Below, one piece after another: positions 1 to 9,305 of a stretch of 64,000 nucleotides of DNA. Every line of letters begins with the position of its first letter. The first letter of the stretch is position 1. The DNA comes from Aureimonas sp. AU22 (GTDB lineage: Bacteria > Pseudomonadota > Alphaproteobacteria > Rhizobiales > Rhizobiaceae). The position numbers and the translations under genes were made by a program. A model generated the notes under the pieces. The model ran no database searches and had not been told where the DNA came from. It worked only from the letters and a program-made list of their open reading frames with translations. The stretch lies in contig NZ_BBWJ01000048.1 in the NCBI RefSeq assembly GCF_001463745.1, forward strand, positions 1 to 64,000, read 5' to 3'.

Positions 1-864
1 GGCGCGGCTCGGGCGCACCGCGGCGACCTGCACTGCCGGCTCGGGCGCGGCGCGCGCCGGAGCGGGCGTCCGGCCGACCGGCGCGGCCGTGGCCTCGGCT
101 TCGTCCTCCGCCTCGTCCGCACCACCGCCGAAGATCGCCGCGAGGAGCGAGCGACCGCCGCCCGACCGCGACGACGACGCGATCTGCACGTCGTTGGCGC
201 CCTTGCGCTTGTTGTAGGAGGCGAGCGCCGTCTCGTAGCCCGCCAGGGGCTTGCCGTCGGACGGCACGTGGATCGTGTTGCCCTTCGGGAAGATGGCGGC
301 CAGTTCGCGGCGGCTCATGCGGGGCCAGTAGCGGCCCTTTCCGGTGTCGAAATGCACGAAGGGCGAGCCCGAGCGGGGATAGTAGCCGACGCCGCCGAGC
401 TGCATCTTGAGGCCGATGTCGCGCACCTTCTTGAGCGGCACGTCGGGCAGGAAGAAGTCCACCGCCTTGCCCGACATGTGAAGGCTGGAGCCCGCCACGC
501 CCGACGAGCGCGACCGCAGCATCTTGTTGGTGCCGGGGGAGCGATAGCCGCCGATGACGTGGATGTAGCCGCGCGAGCCCGATTGCCTATGCGCCTCGTA
601 GAGAAGGTCGAGGAGCTTGGGGTCCATCGTGGTCGGCTTGTTCTCGCGCCAGTCGCGCAGCGCCCAGTTGGCCTTCTTCAGACCGTCGGGCAGGAACTTG
701 CCGTCACGCTTGTAGACGATCTCGGACTTTTCCTTGAGATGGACGTGATAGAGCTTGAGGGTCCGCGTCTCGGCCTGCGCGGCCGTCGCGGCCAGGAGGC
801 CCATCAGGACGACCGCCGCACGTTTGAAGGCGCGTCGCGAAACGCATTCGGTCCATCCGAACAT
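1..864 (-). CDS. DUF882 / YcbK-type M15 peptidase, 3' end beyond window
   Basis: Reading leftward from the ATG at 864, the frame stays open to the window edge, so the C-terminus is missing. The N-terminus has a basic stretch and a hydrophobic segment ending in Ala-Gln-Ala near residue 31, a signal peptide. A DUF882 (peptidase M15-like) domain follows. It keeps the zinc-site pattern LHMSGKAVDF near residue 128 and VHFD near residue 172. The visible C-terminal part is Ala/Pro-rich and probably disordered. The family is periplasmic and thought to act on peptidoglycan as a D,D- or L,D-carboxypeptidase-like enzyme. That activity is family knowledge and not shown here. Confidence 0.85.
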   Translation of the reverse strand, partial: MFGWTECVSRRAFKRAAVVLMGLLAATAAQAETRTLKLYHVHLKEKSEIVYKRDGKFLPDGLKKANWALRDWRENKPTTMDPKLLDLLYEAHRQSGSRGYIHVIGGYRSPGTNKMLRSRSSGVAGSSLHMSGKAVDFFLPDVPLKKVRDIGLKMQLGGVGYYPRSGSPFVHFDTGKGRYWPRMSRRELAAIFPKGNTIHVPSDGKPLAGYETALASYNKRKGANDVQIASSSRSGGGRSLLAAIFGGGADEAEDEAEATAAPVGRTPAPARAAPEPAVQVAAVRPSRA

Positions 865-1165
865 GCGGTACTTCCCCCGGTGCGTCGTCCCGCTGATGGA
901 AGTCCCCCATCAGTTCACGAATGGTCCCGATCAAGCGGATGAGCTTATTCGGCAACGAGTGCGGCACGAAAATGACACTTGGTCTATTTCTGCGCCAATA
1001 CACAGGATTTTGGTTAACGGCGAGTGAAATTCGGGCGAGGGTCGTGGCTTGCCTATCGAATCGATCGCTCGCTTCCCCCTGTTCGCCCCCCGATGCGGCG
1101 ACCGGTGGACCGTCCTATATGCGTGCGCTCGAAGCCCCGCCTTTCGCCATCCGGAGTGTCGTCCC
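865..1165. other. Divergent intergenic region, DUF882 / pepF
   Basis: About 300 bases between two divergent genes. The only structure seen is a 7-bp perfect inverted repeat, CTGATGG (893-899) and CCATCAG (907-913), in the leader of the minus-strand gene. Promoters for both genes must lie here, but no convincing -35/-10 pair was identified. Confidence 0.4.
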
Positions 1166-2989
1166 ATGAGTTCCGTCCAGCCGACCCGTTCGCACACCCG
1201 TGCTGCCGGGACCCTTCCCGAATGGAACCTTGCCGATCTCTACGCGGGCATCGACGCGCCCGAGATCGCGCGCGACCTGGATGAGGCGAGCCGTCGCGCG
1301 AGCGCCTTCCAGGGTCGATGGAAGGGCAGGCTGGCGGAAGCCGCCGGCGCCACCGGCGACGACGGGCTCGGCGCGGCGATCGCCGAGTTCGAGGTGCTGG
1401 AAGAGCTGCTCGGCCGCCTCGTCTCCTATGCCGGCCTCGTCTATTCCGGCGATACCGCGTCGCCCGCCAACGCCAAAATCTATGGCGACATGCAGGCCCG
1501 CGTCACCGACATCTCCTCGCTCCTCCTGTTCTTCGCGCTGGAACTGAACCGGATCGACGAGGCGACGGTGAATGCCGCGATGGAGCGCGACGCCGCACTT
1601 GCGCACTACCGCCCATGGGTGGTGGATCTGCGCCTGGACAAGCCCTTCCAGCTCGAGGACCGGGTGGAGGAGCTGTTCTTGGAGAAGTCCGTCACCGGCC
1701 ACGGCGCCTGGAACCGCCTCTTCGACGAGACGATGACGGCGTTGCGCTTCGAGGTGGACGGGGAGGAGCTCGCGCTCGAGGAGACGCTGAACCTCCTGCA
1801 GGATCCGGACCGGAGCAAGCGACGCAAGGCTGGCGCGGCGCTGGCCGAGGTCTTCCGGCGCAACCTGCGAACCTTCGCGCTCGTCACCAACACGCTGGCG
1901 AAGGACAAGGAGATTTCCGACCGCTGGCGCGGCTTCACCGATGTCGCCGACTCGCGCCACCTCGCCAACCGCGTCGAGCGCGAGGTGGTGGACGCGCTGG
2001 CGAAAGCCGTGTCCGACGCCTACCCGGCGATCGCCCATCGCTACTACGCGCTGAAGGCCCGCTGGCTCGGGCTCGACGCACTGGAATTCACCGACCGCAA
2101 CGCGCCGCTGCCCGGCGCCTCGCGCCGCGACATCGGCTGGGACGAGGCGCGCGAGACCGTGCTCTCGGCCTACCGGGGCTTTGCGCCCGACATGGCCGAG
2201 ATCGCCGGTCGCTTCTTCGAGCGGAACTGGATCGATGCGGCCGTACGCCCCGGCAAGGCGCCGGGCGCGTTCGCGCATCCGACCGTGCCGAGCGTTCACC
2301 CCTATGTTCTCGTCAACTATCTCGGCAAGCCGCGGGACGTGATGACGCTGGCGCACGAGCTCGGCCACGGCGTGCACCAGGTGCTGGCAGGCGACCAGGG
2401 CGCGCTGATGGCCTCGACGCCGCTGACGCTCGCCGAGACCGCGTCGGTCTTCGGCGAGATGCTGACCTTCCGCTCGCTCCTGGAGCGCGCCGCCACGCCC
2501 GCCGAACGCCGCACGCTGATCGCCTCCAAGGTCGAGGACATGATCAACACGGTGATCCGGCAGATCGCCTTCTACGAGTTCGAGCGCGAGATCCACACCG
2601 AGCGCCGCCAGGGCGAACTGACGGCCGAGCGGATCGGCGAGATCTGGATGGCGGTGCAGGCTCGCAGCCTCGGGCCCGCGGTGCGCCTCGGGCCGGGCTA
2701 CGAGACCTTCTGGACCTACATCCCGCACTTCATCCATTCGCCGTTCTACGTCTACGCCTACGCCTTCGGCGACTGCCTCGTGAACTCGCTCTACGCGGTC
2801 TACCAGAACGCGGACGAAGGGTTTCAGGACAAGTATTTCGCGATGCTCAAGGCGGGCGGCACCAAGCACCACTCGGAGCTTCTCGCGCCCTTTGGGCTCG
2901 ACGCCGCCGACCCCGCCTTCTGGAGCCAGGGGCTTGGCGTGATCTCCGGTCTGATCGACGAGCTGGAGGCGATGGACCGGGCGGGCTGA
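1166..2989 (+). CDS. pepF: M3 family oligoendopeptidase F
   Basis: A 607-residue zinc metallopeptidase of family M3B that cleaves short peptides in the cytoplasm. The HExxH zinc motif lies in AHELGHGVH (H397, E398, H401), and the third ligand is the Glu in LAETASVFGEM (about E424). Length matches PepF. The frame is open upstream to 1049, but that extension has no family character. The ATG at 1166, giving MSSVQPTRSHTRAAG, puts the WNLADLY motif typical of PepF N-termini near residue 20. It has no signal peptide. The 3' end abuts the convergent methyltransferase gene with a four-base gap. Confidence 0.93.
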   Translation: MSSVQPTRSHTRAAGTLPEWNLADLYAGIDAPEIARDLDEASRRASAFQGRWKGRLAEAAGATGDDGLGAAIAEFEVLEELLGRLVSYAGLVYSGDTASPANAKIYGDMQARVTDISSLLLFFALELNRIDEATVNAAMERDAALAHYRPWVVDLRLDKPFQLEDRVEELFLEKSVTGHGAWNRLFDETMTALRFEVDGEELALEETLNLLQDPDRSKRRKAGAALAEVFRRNLRTFALVTNTLAKDKEISDRWRGFTDVADSRHLANRVEREVVDALAKAVSDAYPAIAHRYYALKARWLGLDALEFTDRNAPLPGASRRDIGWDEARETVLSAYRGFAPDMAEIAGRFFERNWIDAAVRPGKAPGAFAHPTVPSVHPYVLVNYLGKPRDVMTLAHELGHGVHQVLAGDQGALMASTPLTLAETASVFGEMLTFRSLLERAATPAERRTLIASKVEDMINTVIRQIAFYEFEREIHTERRQGELTAERIGEIWMAVQARSLGPAVRLGPGYETFWTYIPHFIHSPFYVYAYAFGDCLVNSLYAVYQNADEGFQDKYFAMLKAGGTKHHSELLAPFGLDAADPAFWSQGLGVISGLIDELEAMDRAG

Positions 2990-2993
2990 AGCC

Positions 2994-3965
2994 TCAATCG
3001 GGCAGGCGGTCGCCCCAGTCGGCCCGCCGCGCCCGGCGAAAGCGCTCGCCGTCGCGCTTCGTCACGAGCGTCTCGACCGCCGTGCCGTCCGGCCGGCAGA
3101 GCTTGAGGCGCACCTTGCCGCTGCCCGCGCGCGGCGGAGCAAGGATCCGGGCGAACGCCTCGTCCTCGGGGCGATCGCGCGCGAGGGCGACGTAGGCGAA
3201 CTTCTCGTCTTCGAACGGGACTTCGGCTTCCTTGGCGCGCAGGTGAAGGCGCGAGCGCGGCAGGCGCTGGGCGAAATGGCACCAGTCGGGCGGCACGATC
3301 GGGCAGGCCTTCTCGTGCGGACACGGGGCGACGACACGCGCGCCGGCCGCGACGAGGCGCTCGCGCACGAGGAGGATGCGGCGCCAGCCGGCCGGCGTTC
3401 CCGGCTCCACCACCAGAAGAAGCCCGCGCGTCTTCGCAAAGAGCGCGTCGGCGAGGGGTGCGATCGCGTGGGGAGCGATCTCGTCGAGCACATAGGACAG
3501 GGTGACGAGATCGGCCTCCGGCAACGCGCCGAGGTCCGCCGAGAGGTCACCGGCGCGCCATTCCGGCGGGAAGCCGAAGGCGCCCTCGCCGAGGCGCTCC
3601 CCGAGCCGGCGGATCGGGTCGGAGGCTTCCAGAAGCGTCGCGCGGCCGAGCGCCGGATAAGCGTCGGCGACGGCCCACAGCGCGGTTCCCGGTCCCGCGC
3701 CGACATCGAGAAGGCTCGCCGGTGCGAAGGCCGGAAGCGCCTCTCCAACCGCTTCGAGGCAGGCGCGCAGGGCCGCATAGGTGGCCGGCAGGCGCGCCGC
3801 GGCATAGGCCTTGGCGAAGAGGTCGTCCGACAGGTGCAGGCGCCCGTCGCGCGTTTCGGCGCGGTATCGCCCCGAAAGAACCTCGCCCGCCCGCTGCAGG
3901 TCGGCGAGCGGCGTCGAGCCGAGTTCCGCTTCGATCGCGGCGCGTAAGGCAAGCGGAAGGTCCAT
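2994..3965 (-). CDS. Rsm22-like small-subunit ribosome methyltransferase-family protein with Cys motif
   Basis: A 323-residue protein with a class I SAM fold: LLDVGAGPGTALWAV near residues 85-99 is the SAM-binding glycine loop. The C-terminal half carries CPHEKACPI followed by PPDWCHF, the cysteine cluster of the Rsm22/METTL17 family. The mitochondrial members bind an iron-sulfur cluster and act in small-subunit ribosome assembly. The bacterial role is inferred to be similar, but whether it methylates rRNA is unknown. Start chosen at MDLPLALRAAIEAEL; frames further upstream look non-coding. Divergent from hss. Confidence 0.85.
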   Translation of the reverse strand: MDLPLALRAAIEAELGSTPLADLQRAGEVLSGRYRAETRDGRLHLSDDLFAKAYAAARLPATYAALRACLEAVGEALPAFAPASLLDVGAGPGTALWAVADAYPALGRATLLEASDPIRRLGERLGEGAFGFPPEWRAGDLSADLGALPEADLVTLSYVLDEIAPHAIAPLADALFAKTRGLLLVVEPGTPAGWRRILLVRERLVAAGARVVAPCPHEKACPIVPPDWCHFAQRLPRSRLHLRAKEAEVPFEDEKFAYVALARDRPEDEAFARILAPPRAGSGKVRLKLCRPDGTAVETLVTKRDGERFRRARRADWGDRLPD

Positions 3966-4094
3966 GGGATCGGTGTGCCGGTGGCATGGAACCAGCGTGC
4001 TTTTGCAGGCCGGCTCGGACCGCGAGCCCTTTTATTTGACAGCATTCTGCTCTAGCCCGGCCCTTCCAGACACGTCCAGACCGAAAGGGACCCC

Positions 4095-5540
4095 ATGGCA
4101 GACGAGAACTTCCCGGTCCACGCCGAGATCACCGGCCCGATCGTGATGATCGGCTTCGGCTCCATCGGGCGCGGCACCCTGCCCCTGATCGAGCGCCATT
4201 TCCGCTACGACAAGTCGCGCTTCACCGTGATCGACCCGCGCGACACGAGCCGCCATCTCCTCGACGAGCGCAACATCCGCTTCATCCAGGAAGCCGTCAC
4301 CCGGCAGAACTACCGCGAGCTGCTGACGCCGCTTCTCACGGAAGGGGGCGGCCAGGGCTTCCTCGTCAACCTGTCGGTCGACACCGGCTCGGTCGATCTC
4401 ATGCGGATGTGCCGCGAGCTCGGCGTCCTCTACATCGACACGGTGATCGAACCCTGGCTCGGTTTCTACTTCGACGAGAACATGTCGAACGCCGACCGCA
4501 CGAACTACGCGCTGCGCGAGACGCTGCGCAAGGAGAAGCGCAAGCATCCCGGCGGCACCACGGCCGTCTCCACCTGCGGCGCCAATCCCGGCATGGTTTC
4601 CTGGTTCGTCAAGCAGGCGCTGGTCGACATCGCGCGCGACACCAACCTCGAGTTCGATGAGCCGGCGGCGTCCGATCGCGAAGGCTGGGCGAAGCTCATG
4701 AAGAAGGTGGGCGTCAAGGGCGTCCACATCGCCGAGCGCGACACGCAGGTCGCCACCAAGCCGAAGCCCCGCAACGTGTTCTGGAACACCTGGTCGGTCG
4801 AGGGCTTCCTGTCCGAGGGCATGCAGCCGGCCGAACTCGGCTGGGGCACGCACGAGAAGTGGATGCCCAAGAACGGCAAGACCCACAAGAAGGGCTGCCA
4901 GGCCGCGATCTATCTCGAGCAGCCCGGCGCCAACACGCGCGTGCGCTCGTGGTGCCCGACGCCGGGCCCGCAATACGGGTTCCTCGTCACGCACAACGAG
5001 TCCATCTCGATCGCGGACTACTTCACCCACCGCAACAAGGAGGACGAGGTCACCTACCGGCCGACCGTCCACTACGCCTACCATCCGGCGAACGACGCGG
5101 TCCTGTCGCTGCACGAGCTGTTCGGTGCCGCCGGCAAGATCCAGCCGGAGCATCACGTTCTCGACGAGAACGAGCTGGTCGAGGGCATCGACGAGCTCGG
5201 CGTCCTCCTCTTCGGCCACGAGAAGAACGCCTACTGGTACGGCTCGCAGCTCTCGCTGGAAGAGACGCGGCGCCTTGCCCCCTACCAGAACGCGACGGGC
5301 CTTCAGGTCACCTCGGCCGTGCTCGCGGGCATGGTCTGGGCACTGGAGAACCCGGAAGCCGGCATCGTGGAAGCCGACGAGATGGACTACCGCCGCTGCC
5401 TCGAAGTGCAGCGTCCCTATCTCGGCCCGGTGAAAGGCTACTATACCGACTGGACGCCCCTCACCGATCGTCCCGGCCTCTTCCCCGAGGATCTGGACGA
5501 AAAGGACCCCTGGCAGTTCCGGAATATTCTGGTCCGATAG
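4095..5540 (+). CDS. hss: Homospermidine synthase
   Basis: A 481-residue enzyme that makes sym-homospermidine from putrescine (or spermidine plus putrescine) using NAD. The N-terminal Rossmann loop is IGFGSIG at residues 19-25. The rest matches the saccharopine-dehydrogenase-like homospermidine synthase family in length and in segments such as STCGANPGMVSWFVKQAL and HYAYHPANDAV. The ATG follows GAAAGGGA. Homospermidine is the main long polyamine in many Rhizobiales, which fits the inferred host. A clear intrinsic terminator follows, so the gene is probably monocistronic. Confidence 0.95.
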   Translation: MADENFPVHAEITGPIVMIGFGSIGRGTLPLIERHFRYDKSRFTVIDPRDTSRHLLDERNIRFIQEAVTRQNYRELLTPLLTEGGGQGFLVNLSVDTGSVDLMRMCRELGVLYIDTVIEPWLGFYFDENMSNADRTNYALRETLRKEKRKHPGGTTAVSTCGANPGMVSWFVKQALVDIARDTNLEFDEPAASDREGWAKLMKKVGVKGVHIAERDTQVATKPKPRNVFWNTWSVEGFLSEGMQPAELGWGTHEKWMPKNGKTHKKGCQAAIYLEQPGANTRVRSWCPTPGPQYGFLVTHNESISIADYFTHRNKEDEVTYRPTVHYAYHPANDAVLSLHELFGAAGKIQPEHHVLDENELVEGIDELGVLLFGHEKNAYWYGSQLSLEETRRLAPYQNATGLQVTSAVLAGMVWALENPEAGIVEADEMDYRRCLEVQRPYLGPVKGYYTDWTPLTDRPGLFPEDLDEKDPWQFRNILVR

Positions 5541-5566
5541 AGTCCACAGACCAAAATCAACAGTGG

Positions 5567-5595
5567 AAAAGCCGCAGGACGACCTGCGGCTTTTT
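5567..5595 (+). terminator. Intrinsic terminator after hss
   Basis: Perfect 8-bp stem GCCGCAGG (5571-5578) and CCTGCGGC (5583-5590), loop ACGA, then TTTTT. Flanking A and T tracts extend the stem. Confidence 0.92.
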
Positions 5596-5670
5596 CGTAG
5601 GATGCTGGCGCATCGCTTTCCCCGCCCTAACATTCCTGCCCAAGTGCTTGATGCGCTTGAGGAGTGACTG

Positions 5671-6147
5671 ATGGGCGAGTTTCTGACCGAAGCCCAACGT
5701 AAGCATAGTATGATCCGGGAGATCATGGACGCGGCGATGGCGGGCTCCGCCGGCTCGATCGCACGTCATTTCGCGCCGGGCGCCATGTTTTCCAACCGGA
5801 ACAACGCGGGGATCATCGACGCGCCCTGGTTCAACCGGATGGAAGGGGAATATCGCCTGCAGGGCGAAGAGGAGGCCAAGTCCTTCCTGAACGAGCTTCT
5901 GCGCCGGGCGACCTATATCTCCTACAAGCCGCGCGGCATCGTCGTGGAGGACGACGAAGGCGCCAGCCGCTGCGACTGGACGCGCCAGGACGAGACCAAC
6001 GGTTCGCTCGTCACCGGCAGCACCATGTACTGGTTCTCCTTCACCACGGACGGGCGCATCCGTTCGATCGAGACGATCGGCACCATTCATTCGGTGATCG
6101 CCGCCAAGCGCGAGGAAGCCTTCGCGGGGTCGGCATCGCGCGTCTAG
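5671..6147 (+). CDS. NTF2/SnoaL-like fold protein, function unknown
   Basis: A 158-residue soluble protein with no signal peptide or transmembrane segment. The order of an N-terminal helix, the HFAPGAMFSNRNNAG stretch and C-terminal strands ending in IRSIETIGTIHSVI suggests a cone-shaped NTF2/SnoaL-like fold. This is judged by eye only. No catalytic set could be identified. The ATG is preceded by GAGGAG at 5659-5664. It lies just downstream of the hss terminator and so has its own transcript or depends on readthrough. Confidence 0.7.
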   Translation: MGEFLTEAQRKHSMIREIMDAAMAGSAGSIARHFAPGAMFSNRNNAGIIDAPWFNRMEGEYRLQGEEEAKSFLNELLRRATYISYKPRGIVVEDDEGASRCDWTRQDETNGSLVTGSTMYWFSFTTDGRIRSIETIGTIHSVIAAKREEAFAGSASRV

Positions 6148-6371
6148 CGCTCCGGCCGCGTGTTGCGGGCGGGGCGGGGCGGTGGATCCGGTGTCGGAGC
6201 GCGGTGCAAAGTCCCCAGCAGCCGGCCGAGACGGTGCCACAGCGCCGATCCGCGCGAAGTCCCGGGCGAGATGCCGAGAGATGGGGATAGTCCCCCGCCG
6301 GGCCGATGACTCCGCAAGGCGTCTGCCGTAACTTCGTTAAACCTTTATCCATCGACCTTTCGGAGTCGCCG

Positions 6372-6749
6372 ATGCGTTCCCTTTCTCGCGCTCTCCCGCT
6401 CCTGGCGGCGGCTCTCGCCCTGTCCGCCTGTCAGACGGCCGCTCCGCCCACGCAGGTCGCGGTCGCACCGCGCGCCACGGGGCTGGAAGGCCAGTGGTCG
6501 TCGATGGGGGGACCCGTCGCCTACACGGCGACCTTCGCCAGCGGTCGCTTCACCTCGCGCGAGGCTGCGACCGGCGCGGTTCTGGCCGAGGGCAACTACA
6601 CCAAGACCGGCGCCAGCCAGGCGAGCATCATCTACACCTCGCGCTCGCGCAACCAGCAGATGTCGGTGAACTGCAACCAGATGTCGGCGGACCGCCTCGC
6701 CTGCGTCAACGCCGACGGCAGCCGCTTCGAATTCAGCCGCAAGGCGTGA
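6372..6749 (+). CDS. omp10: Omp10-type outer membrane lipoprotein
   Basis: A 125-residue lipoprotein. The signal peptide MRSLSRALPLLAAALALSAC ends in lipobox LSAC, placing the lipidated cysteine at residue 20. The mature part (GLEGQW, then LAEGNYTK, VNCNQMS, RLACVNADGSRFEFSRKA) follows the Brucella Omp10 pattern with two conserved cysteines. In Brucella, Omp10 is a surface-exposed outer membrane lipoprotein; its biochemical role is unresolved. The frame opens 22 codons upstream, but only the ATG at 6372 gives a proper lipoprotein signal. Confidence 0.85.
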   Translation: MRSLSRALPLLAAALALSACQTAAPPTQVAVAPRATGLEGQWSSMGGPVAYTATFASGRFTSREAATGAVLAEGNYTKTGASQASIIYTSRSRNQQMSVNCNQMSADRLACVNADGSRFEFSRKA

Positions 6750-6993
6750 CGACGGCGCGGGGCGGGCGTCGGACGGAGCGCGCCGGGGGTCTCGCGACGA
6801 GATCCGCCGGAAGAAAGCGACCGCGCACGGTGTTGCGGACGAGGATCCGTCCGACCGACCCCGCGCGACCCAGCTCGGGGTCGGACGACTTGTCCGCTTG
6901 CCCATCCGCGCCTCCCTGTCCATATCCGGCAGGGAGAGGGGCGAGAGCGCCCGCTAGCCCTGCCGCCCCACCCCGAGCGATCCCGTCCCGCCC

Positions 6994-8058
6994 ATGCTGA
7001 CCAGTCCCCGCCCCGTCGACCTTTCCACCGCGATCGGCCCCCTGCCCGCTGGGCATCCGCCGGTGAAGCCGAAGAAGGTCGGCGTCCTCCTGGTCAATCT
7101 CGGCACGCCCGATGGCACCGACTACAAGCCGATGCGCCGGTATCTGCGCGAGTTCCTGTCGGACAAGCGCGTGATCGAGTGGCCGCGCGCGGCCTGGTAT
7201 CCGATCCTCTACGGCATCGTGCTCAACACGCGGCCGAAGAAGTCCGGCCACGCCTACGAGCAGATCTGGAACAAGGAGCGCAACGAGAGCCCCTTGCGCA
7301 CCTTCACCCGCTCGCAGGGTGAGAAGCTCGCCGAGCGCATGGCGGGGGAGCGCAACGTCGTCGTCGACTGGGGCATGCGCTACGGCCAGCCCTCGATCGC
7401 CGAGCGTGTCGAGGCACTGCGGGCGCAAGGGTGCGAGCGCATCCTCTGCTTCCCGCTCTATCCGCAATATTCGGCGTCCACCACGGCGACCGTGAACGAC
7501 AAGTTCTTCGAACACCTGATGGCGCAGCGCTGGATGCCGGCGGTGCGCACGGTGCCCGCCTACCACGACGAGCCGGTCTATATCGAGGCGCTCGCGCGAT
7601 CGATCGAGGCGCATCTCGCCACGCTCCCCTTCGAGCCCGAGCGGGTGATCGCCTCCTATCACGGCATTCCGCAGAGCTATTTCCGCAAGGGCGACCCCTA
7701 CCACTGCCACTGCCAGAAGACCTCGCGGCTCGTGGAGGAGCGTCTCGGCTGGGAGAAGGGGCGTTTCATGACCACCTTCCAGTCGCGCTTCGGGCCGGAG
7801 GAGTGGCTGCAGCCCTACACCGACAAGACCGTCGAGGCCTTGGCGAAACAGGGGATCAAGCGCATCGCCATCCTGAATCCCGGCTTCGTCTCGGACTGCC
7901 TGGAAACGCTGGAGGAGATCGCCGGCGAGGCGGGCGAGATCTTCCGCGAGCATGGCGGCGAGCATTTCAGCCACATCCCCTGCCTCAACGATTCCGAGGA
8001 CGGGATGGACGTCATCGAGCACATGGTGCGGCGCGAACTCGGCGGCTGGGTCGGCTGA
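6994..8058 (+). CDS. hemH: Ferrochelatase
   Basis: A 354-residue enzyme inserting Fe2+ into protoporphyrin IX, the last step of haem synthesis. It has the catalytic His in SYHGIPQSY (H223), the C-terminal GFVSDCLETLEEI motif with the conserved Glu, and the family N-terminus VGVLLVNLGTPD. The CHCQK segment after residue 236 contains paired cysteines, common in alphaproteobacterial HemH. An N-terminal extension of about 25 residues precedes the domain. It lies downstream of omp10 on the same strand after a 244-base gap, so it is probably separately transcribed. Confidence 0.96.
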   Translation: MLTSPRPVDLSTAIGPLPAGHPPVKPKKVGVLLVNLGTPDGTDYKPMRRYLREFLSDKRVIEWPRAAWYPILYGIVLNTRPKKSGHAYEQIWNKERNESPLRTFTRSQGEKLAERMAGERNVVVDWGMRYGQPSIAERVEALRAQGCERILCFPLYPQYSASTTATVNDKFFEHLMAQRWMPAVRTVPAYHDEPVYIEALARSIEAHLATLPFEPERVIASYHGIPQSYFRKGDPYHCHCQKTSRLVEERLGWEKGRFMTTFQSRFGPEEWLQPYTDKTVEALAKQGIKRIAILNPGFVSDCLETLEEIAGEAGEIFREHGGEHFSHIPCLNDSEDGMDVIEHMVRRELGGWVG

Positions 8059-8087
8059 GGCCGGCGCCGTCGCAGCATCGGTGAAGG

Positions 8088-8119
8088 GGCCGCCGCGGGA
8101 AACCCGGCGGCCTTCTCTT
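8088..8119 (+). terminator. Terminator hairpin between convergent hemH and kdsD
   Basis: GGCCGCCG (8088-8095) pairs with CGGCGGCC (8105-8112) around a loop containing GAAA, followed by the pyrimidine run TTCTCTTT. The weak U tract makes it a moderate intrinsic terminator for hemH. Confidence 0.7.
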
Positions 8120-8157
8120 TGTGTCCGGCAGATCGGCGCGGACCGAGCGGATCGCCG

Positions 8158-9162
8158 TCAGGCGACCCCGAGACGCAGCAGGTCGTGGAGGTGGATGATG
8201 CCGACCGGCTTCTCGTTCTCCACCACCATCAGGGCGGTGATGTTGGCGCCGTTAATGATGTCGAGCGCCTTGATCGCCAGCGTATCGGGGCGGATCGTCT
8301 TGGGCGCCGGCGTCATCACCTCGTCCACCGTGCGGGCCAGGAGGTCGGGCGCGAGATGGCGGCGCAGGTCGCCATCGGTGACGATGCCGAGCAACCGCCC
8401 ATCCTCGGCCACCACGGCCACGCAGCCGAAGCCCTTGCGCGAGATGGCAAGGATCGCCTCGCCCATCGGCGTGCCGCTCGCCACCAGCGGCAGCGCTTCG
8501 CCGCGATGCATGACGTCGCCGACATGGCGCAGGCTCGCGCCGAGCTGGCCGCCGGGGTGGAAGACGCGGAAGTCGTTGGGGCTGAAGCCCTTGCGCTCGA
8601 GAAGCGCCACGGCGAGCGCGTCGCCGAGCGCCAGTTGGAGCGTCGTCGAACTGGTTGGCGCGAGGCCGTGCGGGCAGGCTTCCGCCACGCGCGGCAGAAC
8701 GAGCCGCTCGTCGGCAGCGGAGCCGAGCGCCGAGGTCTCGCGCGACGTGACGGCGATCAGGGGAATGCGGAAGCGGCGCGTATAGGACACGATGCCCTTC
8801 AACTCGGCCGACTCGCCGGACCAGCTCATGGCCAGCACCGCGTCGTCGCGCCCGATCATGCCGAGATCGCCGTGATTGGCCTCGACCGGATGGACGAAGA
8901 AGGCCGGCGTTCCCGTCGAGGCGAAGGTCGCGGCGATCTTGGAGCCGATATGGCCGCTCTTGCCGATGCCGGTGACGACGAGACGGCCGCGCACGGCCGC
9001 GATGATGTCGAGGCTGCGCTCGAAAGCGTCCCCGAGCTCCCCGCCCAACGCTTCGGCAAGAAGGGCGAGCCCCTCCGCCTCGGTGCGCACGGTGCGTATG
9101 GCGGATTGGGTGCCGGGACCCGACACGGCGGCGAGCGGAAGAGCTTGGGACGTCATGCGCAT
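8158..9162 (-). CDS. kdsD: Arabinose-5-phosphate isomerase (KpsF/GutQ family)
   Basis: A 334-residue protein with an N-terminal SIS sugar-phosphate isomerase domain (VVTGIGKSGHIGSKIA, SWSGESAELKG, TSSTTLQLALGDALAVAL) and two C-terminal CBS domains (from about residue 215). It converts ribulose-5-P to arabinose-5-P, the first committed step to Kdo for lipopolysaccharide. A second in-frame ATG lies two codons downstream (9156). It is divergent from a beta-barrel envelope gene. Confidence 0.93.
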   Translation of the reverse strand: MRMTSQALPLAAVSGPGTQSAIRTVRTEAEGLALLAEALGGELGDAFERSLDIIAAVRGRLVVTGIGKSGHIGSKIAATFASTGTPAFFVHPVEANHGDLGMIGRDDAVLAMSWSGESAELKGIVSYTRRFRIPLIAVTSRETSALGSAADERLVLPRVAEACPHGLAPTSSTTLQLALGDALAVALLERKGFSPNDFRVFHPGGQLGASLRHVGDVMHRGEALPLVASGTPMGEAILAISRKGFGCVAVVAEDGRLLGIVTDGDLRRHLAPDLLARTVDEVMTPAPKTIRPDTLAIKALDIINGANITALMVVENEKPVGIIHLHDLLRLGVA

Positions 9163-9305
9163 CCTCTACTCCCCGACGCGAACGGGCGCCAGCGTCGGCG
9201 CGAACACCTTCCGCTCGGTCAGCCCTGCACCATCGTGGCGCTTTACGACTGAACGCACGCCGCGAGCGCCGACCATCCACCCGGCGCCTCCATAAACGAT
9301 CGGAC

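Noticed and set aside
4036-4041. TTGACA upstream of hss as a promoter
   Set aside because: No acceptable -10 element occurs at the expected distance, so I did not list it.
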